15,201 bases of DNA, from NCBI GenBank assembly GCA_946479035.1, contig CAMLDW010000050.1:1-15201 (forward strand), given 5' to 3'. The stretch comes from an uncultured Chthonomonadaceae bacterium (GTDB taxonomy: Bacteria; Armatimonadota; Fimbriimonadia; Fimbriimonadales; Fimbriimonadaceae). A program made the translations under genes and the position numbers. Below the pieces are notes generated by a model, which was not told where the DNA came from, did no database searches, and was given only the letters and a program-made list of their open reading frames with translations. Positions 1 to 5,866 of this stretch are shown here, in pieces; the stretch's first letter is position 1, and every line of letters starts with the position of its first letter.

Positions 1-21
1 GCGGCTCAGCCCAGGTTCTCC

Positions 22-43
22 GGCTCGCGCACAGGCGCGAGTC
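22..43 (-). terminator. GC-rich hairpin, possible terminator of the 66-aa ORF
   Basis: A 7-bp perfect stem (CTCGCGC at 24-30 with GCGCGAG at 35-41) and an ACAG loop extend to 9 bp through one G-T pair and one G-C pair. It lies about 60 nt beyond the stop of the leftward ORF ending at 105. There is no T-tract, so an intrinsic terminator is only possible. Nothing else is recognisable in positions 1-104. Confidence 0.25.
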
Positions 44-104
44 GGCGGGCCGCCGAGCTGTGCGGTTCCCGTGCGCCACGGTTGACCGAGGGACGGCCGT
101 GCGG

Positions 105-305
105 CTACCGCCGGAGTTCCGCGTACCGGTCGGGGATCGACTCCAACATCGTCCCCAAGATCTCCTCGGCCCGCGTCGCACTATTACTGATCACGACAGA
201 CGTCTCGGCTGGCACCATCGGCTCGATGAACACGTGCGCCGCTCCGTTAGGGAAGCTCTCGGCGATGATGTCGGTACGTTCATTGCCTCCGCCTCCCCTC
301 TTCAT
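105..305 (-). CDS. Hypothetical 66-aa protein
   Basis: I do not recognise this protein. The frame uses mostly G/C third positions like its neighbours, and from about residue 9 the sequence looks like a natural soluble protein (PNGAAHVFIEP, then an acidic/hydrophobic helix-like end TRAEEILGTMLESIPDRY). I chose the ATG at 305 over the longer upstream frame because the upstream residues are a low-complexity Gly/Arg/Pro run, and because a TCTAAT hexamer lies 6 nt before this ATG, matching the leaderless pattern of several genes here. There is no signal peptide or membrane segment. It stands alone, with no same-strand neighbour inside the window. It could be a chance ORF. Confidence 0.4.
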   Translation of the reverse strand: MKRGGGGNERTDIIAESFPNGAAHVFIEPMVPAETSVVISNSATRAEEILGTMLESIPDRYAELRR

Positions 306-311
306 GCTCCC

Positions 312-317
312 ATTAGA
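312..317 (-). promoter_or_regulatory. -10-like box of the 66-aa ORF
   Basis: TCTAAT on the minus strand lies 6 nt before the ATG at 305. It is weak alone and gains support from the same arrangement at other genes of the window. No -35 element is evident. Confidence 0.25.
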
Positions 318-461
318 GGGCAGCGGGGAAGAGCGCAAACACGAAATGGAGGGCCGACCTCCTGGGCGGCCGCGGCGTGCGCCACCGCGCTGCACAAGGG
401 CAATAGGACCGGCATGCGGCGAGGCCGCTCCCAAAGCGAGCCTGCGCGCCCAGCTTCCGCC

Positions 462-481
462 TGTCAGTCAATCAACTGACA
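462..481. repeat. Perfect 7-bp dyad upstream of the lmo0937-type gene
   Basis: TGTCAGT at 462-468 and ACTGACA at 475-481 are exact inverted repeats around a 6-nt spacer CAATCA. The dyad lies 13 nt upstream of a putative -35 box and about 50 nt before the start at 533. A dimeric repressor or activator site is possible. The rest of 306-532 holds GC-rich sequence without a convincing gene. Confidence 0.4.
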
Positions 482-494
482 CGAAGACCCCGAC

Positions 495-523
495 TTGTGG
501 CCGCCCGCCCCGCGCAGTACCCT
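495..523 (+). promoter_or_regulatory. Putative sigma-70-type promoter of the membrane-protein/permease pair
   Basis: TTGTGG (495-500) and TACCCT (518-523) are separated by exactly 17 nt. The -10 box ends 9 nt before the ATG at 533, giving a very short leader that still contains AAGGA at 525-529. Each hexamer matches the consensus only partly. Confidence 0.35.
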
Positions 524-532
524 CAAGGAACC

Positions 533-685
533 ATGCTATGGACGATCATCGTCATCCTCGCCATCCTCTGGCTCCTCGGAATGCTCACGTCGACGACTTT
601 CGGCGGGCTGCTCCACATCCTGCTCATCGTCGCGGTCATCGTGCTAGTCGTCAACCTGCTCCGTAGCAGACGAATGGCCTACTAA
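533..685 (+). CDS. Small membrane protein, lmo0937 family
   Basis: This 50-aa protein consists almost wholly of two hydrophobic helices: residues 1-17 (MLWTIIVILAILWLLGM) and about 22-42 (FGGLLHILLIVAVIVLVVN), ending in a basic tail. The pattern MLWTII, WLLG, GGLLHILLIVA matches the lmo0937 family of short membrane proteins, which have no established function. A GTG at 497 would add 12 residues, but the ATG at 533 fits the family length and has AAGGA close upstream. The stop lies 2 nt before the AI-2E permease start, so the two are surely co-transcribed. An envelope-stress role is sometimes suspected for such proteins; nothing here proves it. Confidence 0.8.
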   Translation: MLWTIIVILAILWLLGMLTSTTFGGLLHILLIVAVIVLVVNLLRSRRMAY

Positions 686-687
686 GA

Positions 688-1761
688 ATGTCGACCGAGC
701 CAGGCGAAGACGCGGCGCCGTCGCTGATACAGCGCTCCCTTCCGATCTTCTTCGGCGTCGGCGGGGTCCTCTTCGCCGCGTTCGTCGTGTTCCTCTTCGT
801 GCGGCTCTGGCCGATCGCCGTGCTGCTGCTGATCTCGCTCATGCTCACCGCGGCGCTCGCGCCCGTCGTCCAGCGCATCCAGCACAGGTTCAACCGGAAG
901 GTCGCCACCACCGTCGTCGTGGTCGCGCTGCTCCTTGTGTTCCTCGCGCTCGTCGTCGTCACCATCCCGCCCGTGGCGGCGCAGCTCACGACCCTCGCCG
1001 GCGACTTCGACAGGCTCTTCCGGCAGATCCAGTCGAACCTCGGCAAGGGCTCGCCGGAGATGGCGACGCTGCTCGGCCAGATCAAGGTCGCCGCCATGCC
1101 CACGAACGCAGAGCCCCACGCGGTCAAGGAGGTGGTCTTCTCGGCGTTCACCATCGTCACCGGCTTCGTCACGGTGCTCATGCTCACGGTCTACCTCGTC
1201 GTCGAGGGCCCGGCGGTCGCGACCGCGCTCGTCAGCGTGTTCCCGCGCGAGAACCGGCTGCAGGTCCGCCAGATGTTCGGCGAGATCGGCGACCAGGTCG
1301 GCTCCTACATCCGCGGCCAGCTCATCACGTCGTTCCTCGCAGGGATCGTCACCTACGCCGTGCTCTCCGCCCTCTCCGTACCCAACGCGCTCGCGCTGGG
1401 GTGGCTCATGGCGATCCTCGACGCGATCCCGATCGTCGGACCGATCCTGGGCATCGCCCCCGCCGCCGTCAGCGCCTACGGCGTGAGCGAGCAGAAGGCG
1501 ATCTACGTCCTCATCGTCCTCATCGCCTACCACCAGCTCGAGAGCTACTGGATCGTGCCGAGCGTGTACGGGCGTGCGCTGCAGCTCTCTCCGCTCACCG
1601 TGCTGCTCTCGATCCTCGTGGGCGCGTCGCTGCTCGGAATGGTCGGCGCGTTCATCGCGCTGCCGTTCGCCGCGATGATGCCGATCCTGCTGCGCCACTT
1701 CAACCGGTGGCGGAACCAGGACTCCGAAGCCCCGGACCTGCCGGGCGAAGTCGGCGCGTGA
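688..1761 (+). CDS. AI-2E family transporter (TqsA/PerM-like permease)
   Basis: This 357-aa polytopic inner-membrane protein has the usual size of the family (about 350 aa). Two N-terminal helices (about 17-60), a third at 73-95, a polar segment (about 96-148), then further helices to 336 follow the family layout. Diagnostic stretches are SYIRGQLITSFLAGI (206-220), ILDAIPIVGPILG (243-255), the conserved PSVYG near 291, and SPLTVLLSILVGASLLGMVG (301-320). Family members include the E. coli autoinducer-2 exporter TqsA, but many transport other things (Na+/H+ antiport has been reported), so the substrate here is unknown. It begins 2 nt after the small membrane protein gene and probably relies on its transcript. 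No SD site is visible. Confidence 0.92.
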   Translation: MSTEPGEDAAPSLIQRSLPIFFGVGGVLFAAFVVFLFVRLWPIAVLLLISLMLTAALAPVVQRIQHRFNRKVATTVVVVALLLVFLALVVVTIPPVAAQLTTLAGDFDRLFRQIQSNLGKGSPEMATLLGQIKVAAMPTNAEPHAVKEVVFSAFTIVTGFVTVLMLTVYLVVEGPAVATALVSVFPRENRLQVRQMFGEIGDQVGSYIRGQLITSFLAGIVTYAVLSALSVPNALALGWLMAILDAIPIVGPILGIAPAAVSAYGVSEQKAIYVLIVLIAYHQLESYWIVPSVYGRALQLSPLTVLLSILVGASLLGMVGAFIALPFAAMMPILLRHFNRWRNQDSEAPDLPGEVGA

Positions 1762-1767
1762 CCGCCC

Positions 1768-1793
1768 CCGGGCCGCCATTCGGGCCGGCCCGG
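1768..1793 (+). terminator. GC-rich hairpin after the AI-2E permease gene
   Basis: CCGGGCC (1768-1774) and GGCCCGG (1787-1793) form a 7-bp stem with a 12-nt loop, starting 7 nt after the permease stop. There is no T-run, so termination by this hairpin is uncertain. Confidence 0.3.
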
Positions 1794-1870
1794 TTCAATC
1801 CAGGCCCCCTATCGAAGCGTGCATTTGGCGGCTGGTACTCTGCTACCATTACATTGGGAACAACCCGTAC

Positions 1871-1876
1871 AAGGAG
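1871..1876 (+). promoter_or_regulatory. Strong Shine-Dalgarno site of the HTH-PAS gene
   Basis: AAGGAG lies 6 nt before the ATG at 1883 and fixes that start. It stands out because few genes in this window have a clear ribosome-binding site. The AT-richer stretch 1823-1860 upstream probably holds the promoter, but I cannot pick one hexamer pair with confidence. Confidence 0.7.
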
Positions 1877-1882
1877 CAACTC

Positions 1883-2503
1883 ATGACGACTCAGGAGCTA
1901 TCGCCCCGCGAGGCCGAGATCGTAGAACTGGCCATCCAGGGGCTCACGAACGAAGGGATCGCCCACAAGCTCGAGCTTGCCGTGGGAACGGTCAACACCT
2001 ACTGGCTGCGAATCCGCATGAAGGTGGGCGGGCTCGGGCGGACCGACTCGGTCGCGAGGGTCATCAAGGAGCGCGCAGAGCGCGCGCTCGCCGCGTCCAA
2101 CGTCGATCGGGAGGGCCTTGCGGGCCTCCTCGCCGACAGGGACCTCTCGCTGCTGGAGGTGCGGGCCTCGCTCGCGCTGCTGCAACTCGCGCTCGACCAG
2201 ATCAAGTCCGCCGTGTGGGCGACGGACGAAAAGCTCTTCATCCAGGTCCTCACCAACGGCGAGATGCCGACCGCGCACTGCGGAGTGGTCTGGGAGACGG
2301 GCAAGACGGTGTACGAGATCTTCAAGTCGGACGACCCGAAGAACTTGGCGGTGGCTGCTCACCTGGACGCGCTCAAGGGCAGGGAGACCACCGTGCGGCT
2401 GAATGGCGAGTTCAGCAAGATGGTCCTCAAGGCCCTGCCCGTGCGCGACGAGTCCCAAGAGATCTTGGGCTGCATCGGCATCATGAACTACGTCGAGGAG
2501 TAG
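1883..2503 (+). CDS. LuxR-type HTH protein with C-terminal PAS-like domain
   Basis: This 206-aa cytoplasmic protein is a probable transcriptional regulator. Residues 6-62 are a LuxR/FixJ-type HTH: LSPREAEIVELAIQGLTNEGIA followed by LAVGTVNTYWLRI, the recognition-helix region. A helical, probably coiled-coil linker spans about 63-102. Residues about 103-206 look like a PAS domain: IKSAVWATDEKLFIQVL at the start, a central TVYEIF, and the closing strands VLKALPVRDESQEILGCIGI. No receiver domain with a phospho-acceptor Asp is present, so control would come from ligand or redox sensing by the PAS domain or from partner contacts. The order, HTH first and sensor last, is the reverse of usual LuxR architecture. 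It stands alone as a single-gene unit. Confidence 0.8.
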   Translation: MTTQELSPREAEIVELAIQGLTNEGIAHKLELAVGTVNTYWLRIRMKVGGLGRTDSVARVIKERAERALAASNVDREGLAGLLADRDLSLLEVRASLALLQLALDQIKSAVWATDEKLFIQVLTNGEMPTAHCGVVWETGKTVYEIFKSDDPKNLAVAAHLDALKGRETTVRLNGEFSKMVLKALPVRDESQEILGCIGIMNYVEE

Positions 2504-2589
2504 CCTGCGCGGAGCGGCACCCTCCCCGGAGCTGCACCCGTCCCGCCTATAACGAAACGAACAGCGCCCCTCCAAACCGCCGGCCTGCC

Positions 2590-2605
2590 GCGGGGCGAGC
2601 CCCGC
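2590..2605 (+). terminator. GC hairpin between the HTH-PAS gene and the GspE/PilB gene
   Basis: GCGGGG, loop CGAG, CCCCGC form a compact stem-loop, which the flanking 2596/2599 bases could lengthen by one pair. It is about 85 nt after the HTH-PAS stop and 46 nt before the next start. No T-tract follows. Apart from a TATAAC at 2548-2553 without a matching -35, I see nothing else in 2504-2651. Confidence 0.25.
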
Positions 2606-2651
2606 CGCCCTGACCTGCCCGCCCGCGAGGCCCGACAATCCTACTAGCACC

Positions 2652-4379
2652 ATGTCGTCTCGCAGGAAGCGAATCGGCGATCTGCTCCTCGAAGGGGGGC
2701 TGATCACGCCCGAGCAGCTCTCGTCCGCCCTCGCCACCCAAAGGGAGAGCCACGCGCGCCTCGGACGAATCTTCGTGCAGCACGGCGACGTCTCAGAGGA
2801 CCAGTTGCTGGGGGCGCTGGCCGCGCTCCACGAGACCGAGGTGTGGAACCTGCTCGAAAAGCCCCCGACCAAGGAGGCGCTCGAGTGCCTGCTCATCGCG
2901 AGCTGCGCGCGGTTCTGCGTGCTCCCCGTGCTGCTCGCCGGCGACGCACTCACTCTGGCGATGACCGACGTGGACGACATCGAGGCGATCGACCACGTCG
3001 CGCACGAGAGCGGCAAGCAGGTCGTCCCGGTGCTCGCCTCCGAGCGGCAGATCCTCTCAAAGATCGAGGAGCTCAAGGACCTGAGCGGCGACATCGGCTC
3101 GCTGGTCGACCAGGCGATGGAGATCGTCAGCGGCAGCGCGCACGAGGACGACAACAACGAGCAGATCACCGAAAAGGACACCGCGCCCGTGGTCTCGCTG
3201 GTCAACCAGCTCCTCCTCGACGCGATCAAGCGCCAGGCCAGCGACGTGCACATCGAGCCGTGCCGGGGCATCGTGGACGTACGCGTGCGCACGGACGGCA
3301 TGATGCAGACCGTGCGGAGCTTCCCGAACAACCTCCTGCCAATGGTCGTCGCCAGGATCAAGATCATGGCGGAGCTGGACATCTCGATCCGGATGCACCC
3401 GCAGGACGGGCGGTTCAACGTGCGCTTCACCGGCCAGTCCGTCGACGTGCGCGTGAGCGTGCTGCCGACGCACTACGGCGAGCGCGTCGTGATGCGCGTG
3501 CTGGACGGCTCGGTCGCGACGCGCAACCTCGCCCAGCTCGGCTTTACGGCGCCGAACGTCGAGCTGTTCAGCGAGCTCATCCGCCGCCCCTACGGGATGG
3601 TCCTCGTCACGGGCCCTACAGGAAGCGGAAAGACCACGACGCTCTACGCCTCGCTCAACGCCATCAAGAGCCCGAGCCGCAACGTGATGACGTGCGAAGA
3701 CCCGATCGAGTACGACGTCGAGGGGGTCGCGCAGTCGCAGGTCAACGAGCGCGCCGGGCTGACCTTCGCGAGCCAGCTGCGCGCCATCCTGCGGCAGGAC
3801 CCCGACGTGGTGCTGGTCGGCGAGATCCGCGACAAGGAGACGGCCGAGATCGCGATGCGCGCCTCGATGACGGGGCATCTAGTGCTGAGCACCCTGCACT
3901 GCAACGACGCGATCAGCTCGCTCCCTCGCCTTTACGACATGGGCGTGCAGCCGTTCCTGCTCAGCACGTCGCTCGTCGGCATCGTGGCGCAGCGCCTCGT
4001 GCGGGTCCTGTGCCCGGGCTGCAAGGTGGAAGTGGAACCGAGCGAGCCCGACCTCGCGCTGTGGCGGCTGGTCGCCGGCCCTCGCGGCGTGCTCAACAAG
4101 GTCTACCGCTCTTCAGGGTGCCCGAAGTGCTTCGGTACCGGCTACAAGGGGCGGGTCGGAGTGCACGAGATCATCCCCGTCAACCTGGAGATGGCCGCGA
4201 TGATCGCGAGCGGCGCCTCGATGGACGCGATGATGGCGCTGGCCAAAGAGCTCGGTTTCCGCTCGATGCAGTCCGACGTGATCTCGCGCGTCGCCGAAGG
4301 AATCACGTCTTTCGACGAGGCGCGCAGGGTCGTCGCGTTCGACGCGATCACCCCGAAGAAGGCCAAGCAGGCCGCCTAG
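2652..4379 (+). CDS. GspE/PilB-family type II secretion / type IV pilus assembly ATPase
   Basis: This 575-aa cytoplasmic hexameric ATPase would power pilin or pseudopilin assembly. Residues about 5-150 form the N-terminal MshEN/T2SSE_N domain (IGDLLLEGGLITPEQL). The ATPase core follows: DVHIEP near 198, Walker A GPTGSGKT (321-328), Asp box CEDPIEY (348-354), Walker B DPDVVLVGEIRD (383-394) and His box GHLVLSTLH (408-416). The zinc-binding tetracysteine is complete: CPGC (454-457) and CPKC (490-493). It marks extension ATPases (PilB/GspE) and is absent from PilT retraction ATPases. Length is normal. No pilC, pilT or gspF neighbour is in view, so the gene is isolated from its apparatus. PilB and GspE cannot be separated from sequence alone. 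No SD is seen before the ATG. Confidence 0.93.
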   Translation: MSSRRKRIGDLLLEGGLITPEQLSSALATQRESHARLGRIFVQHGDVSEDQLLGALAALHETEVWNLLEKPPTKEALECLLIASCARFCVLPVLLAGDALTLAMTDVDDIEAIDHVAHESGKQVVPVLASERQILSKIEELKDLSGDIGSLVDQAMEIVSGSAHEDDNNEQITEKDTAPVVSLVNQLLLDAIKRQASDVHIEPCRGIVDVRVRTDGMMQTVRSFPNNLLPMVVARIKIMAELDISIRMHPQDGRFNVRFTGQSVDVRVSVLPTHYGERVVMRVLDGSVATRNLAQLGFTAPNVELFSELIRRPYGMVLVTGPTGSGKTTTLYASLNAIKSPSRNVMTCEDPIEYDVEGVAQSQVNERAGLTFASQLRAILRQDPDVVLVGEIRDKETAEIAMRASMTGHLVLSTLHCNDAISSLPRLYDMGVQPFLLSTSLVGIVAQRLVRVLCPGCKVEVEPSEPDLALWRLVAGPRGVLNKVYRSSGCPKCFGTGYKGRVGVHEIIPVNLEMAAMIASGASMDAMMALAKELGFRSMQSDVISRVAEGITSFDEARRVVAFDAITPKKAKQAA

Positions 4380-4417
4380 GCCGCTCGTTGCATCTTGCGC
4401 AGCCGAGCCCTACGCGC

Positions 4418-4684
4418 TCACGCAGGGACCTTCTTTCTGGCGGAAATCTGTCTGAGCATCATCAGGCCTATCAGTGCCCACACGACGTTGAGCCCCATCG
4501 AGGGCCAGGCCCCCAGCAGCAGCGCGTAGACCGCGAGCACGACGCTGCCCGCGACGTTGAGGAGCTGGTACGCCCTCGACTCGCCCTTGATCTTGTTCTT
4601 CGAGACGAGCCAGTAGGCGACCAGCAACAGCGCTGCGCCGAGCGTGCCGAGCGAGTGCAGCCAGAACGTGTAGCCGGTGGGCAT
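4418..4684 (-). CDS. CBU_0592-like small membrane protein
   Basis: This 88-aa protein has three likely transmembrane helices (about 11-28, 41-59 and 63-79), a short basic loop (SKNKIKGESRAYQ) and a basic tail. The pattern GTLGAALLLVAYWL, AYQLLNVAGS, NVVWALIGL resembles the CBU_0592 domain found alone or fused to larger membrane proteins; its function is unknown. The frame stays open far upstream, but the ATG at 4684 begins the family-like region and the upstream part overlaps selD antisense-like sequence, so I start here. TCGTAT sits 7 nt before the ATG as a weak -10 candidate. It lies 56 nt after the selD stop on the same strand and faces the GspE/PilB gene convergently across 38 nt without an obvious terminator. 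Confidence 0.7.
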   Translation of the reverse strand: MPTGYTFWLHSLGTLGAALLLVAYWLVSKNKIKGESRAYQLLNVAGSVVLAVYALLLGAWPSMGLNVVWALIGLMMLRQISARKKVPA

Positions 4685-4740
4685 GGAAGGGATACGAGCC
4701 CGGAGGCCCGGGGGTTCGGCAGGGCGCTCCGTGCTGGGCG

Positions 4741-5730
4741 CTATTTCACGGTCACTTTCGGCGCGCCGGTGAGGACGCGGCCGATCCGCACGGAGCCTTC
4801 CACGGCCTTGCGCGAGAAGGTCGCGAGGCCGCCGCTCGTTTGCGGGTCGAGCACGAGCTCGCGCATCCATTTCGGCACGCTCGGCGCGAAAGTGAGCGCG
4901 TCGGCGAGGAACTCCCGGTTCTTCGCCGCGCCTGCGGTGACCGCGCCCGCGGCGACGAGCCGCTCGACGCCGGGGAGCAGCGGCAGGGAGCCGGAATCGA
5001 CCTCGATCGCGACCTTGCTCGCGCGGGCGACGTTGAACAGGTGGCCAGCGAGGCCGAACCCCGTGACGTCGGTGGCGCAGCGCACTCCGGCGGCGTGCGC
5101 CGCGGTGGCGGTAGGGCCGTTGAGCGCGGACATCGAGGCGACGGCGGCGGCGAGCTCTTCCGCGGTGCACTTTTCGAACTTGTGCGCTGTGGTGACGATG
5201 CCCGTCCCGAGCGGCTTGCTCAGATAGACCTCGTCGCCGTCCCTCGCCTGGTCGTTGCGGAAGACGCTGTCCGGGTCGATCAGGCCTGTGACGCTGAGGC
5301 CGAAGAGCGGCTGCGCGTTCTCGACCGTGTGGCCGCCGACGATCACGGTGCCGCTCTCGAGGGTCTTGTCGCGCATCCCTTCGATCACCTTCGCCCACAC
5401 CTCAGGCGGCGCGGTGGCAGGGTCGAAGCAGCAGACGTTGAGCGCGGTAAGGGGCCGCCCGCCCATCGCGTAGACGTCGCTGAGCGAGTTCGCTGCGGCG
5501 ATCTGGCCGTACTGGTACGGGTCGTCCACGATCGGCGTGAAGAAGTCGATGGTCTGCACGAGCGCCTGGGTCGGAGACAGCCTGAAGACGCCCGCGTCGT
5601 CGCTGGTTTCAAAACCGACGAGCAGGTTCGGGTCGGAGGACCGAGGCAAATGGCGGAGGACCTCCGCCAGCTGGGCTGGGCCCAGCTTGCTCGCTCAACC
5701 CGCGCAGGCGACCATTTGCGTTAGACGCAT
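4741..5730 (-). CDS. selD: Selenide, water dikinase, with UGA-encoded selenocysteine
   Basis: SelD makes selenophosphate from selenide and ATP for selenocysteine and selenouridine synthesis. Read from the ATG at 5730 through an in-frame TGA at 5695-5697, the protein has 329 residues and a textbook N-terminus: MRLTQMVACAGUASKLGP, with Sec at position 12 and the conserved Lys at 15. It continues with DPNLLVGFETSDDAG (33-47), NSLSDVYAMGG (81-91), GGHT (132-135), TDVTGFGLAGH (220-230) and LDPQTSGGL (294-302). Stopping at the TGA would leave a start at TTG 5649 without the catalytic Cys/Sec and Lys, an enzyme unlikely to work. SelD proteins with Sec at this site are well known. A SECIS-like hairpin follows the TGA at the right distance. 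TAATCT lies 7 nt before the ATG and no SD is visible, so the mRNA may be leaderless. Confidence 0.93.
5651..5669 (-). promoter_or_regulatory. Bacterial SECIS-like hairpin within selD
   Basis: On the selD strand TGGCGGAG and CTCCGCCA form a perfect 8-bp stem around a 3-nt GTC loop. The loop G is the 34th nucleotide after the UGA, inside the roughly 16-37 nt range given for bacterial SECIS elements, and a G at the start of a small apical loop is the conserved SelB contact. Around the loop the order AGGUC resembles the E. coli fdhF element. A second hairpin, AGCTGGG/CCCAGCT with a 5-nt loop, occupies 5669-5687 directly between UGA and this one. Confidence 0.7.
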
Positions 5731-5737
5731 GGGGCGG

Positions 5738-5743
5738 AGATTA
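5738..5743 (-). promoter_or_regulatory. -10-like box of selD
   Basis: TAATCT lies exactly 7 nt before the selD ATG at 5730, with no SD in between. This matches the spacing seen at mlaE, the DUF4342 gene and the winged-helix gene. It would place the transcription start at or next to the start codon. Confidence 0.3.
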
Positions 5744-5758
5744 CCGGGGAAGCCGAAG

Positions 5759-5864
5759 GTCGGGAGTCGAAAGTCGTATGTTGAAAGTCCAAAGTCACGA
5801 GAGTCCCGACTTTTGACTTTCGACATTCAACTTTGGACCTTGGACCTTGGACTTTCGACATACG
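5759..5864. repeat. Dense direct/inverted repeat cluster between the YchF-like gene and selD
   Basis: This spacer is built from short AAGTC/GACTT units. An 18-nt inverted repeat pairs 5775-5792 with 5847-5864 (17 of 18 matches). GTCGGGAGTC (5759-5768) pairs with 5801-5810 (9 of 10). Three tandem TTGGAC[CT] heptamers run at 5833-5853 with perfect period 7. The right arm ends 2 nt from the YchF-like stop codon, so on the minus strand a long RNA hairpin would form just after that gene and before selD. It may terminate or protect the mRNA, or be a dispersed genomic repeat. Confidence 0.75.
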
Positions 5865-5866
5865 TC

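Noticed and set aside
688..1779. Long minus-strand frame (682-1779) opposite the AI-2E permease
   Set aside because: Its product is an Arg/Asp/Glu/His-rich low-complexity sequence typical of the antisense of a GC-rich membrane gene; the plus-strand permease is unmistakable.
1788..1808. GGTTCAATCC resembling a tRNA T-loop
   Set aside because: The flanking bases do not form the T stem and no acceptor or anticodon arm is found nearby.
1825..1845. Possible sigma-54 promoter (TTGGC ... TGCT) before the HTH-PAS gene
   Set aside because: The GG and GC elements are 13 nt apart, not the required 10.
2843..5227. 794-aa plus-strand frame running from inside the GspE/PilB gene into selD
   Set aside because: Arg/Ala/Gly-rich shadow of the GspE/PilB ATPase in another frame, continuing antisense to selD; no domain is recognisable.
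4685..5398. N-terminal extension of the CBU_0592-like ORF across selD
   Set aside because: The upstream 238 residues are Arg-rich out-of-frame translation of selD; the real protein begins at 4684.
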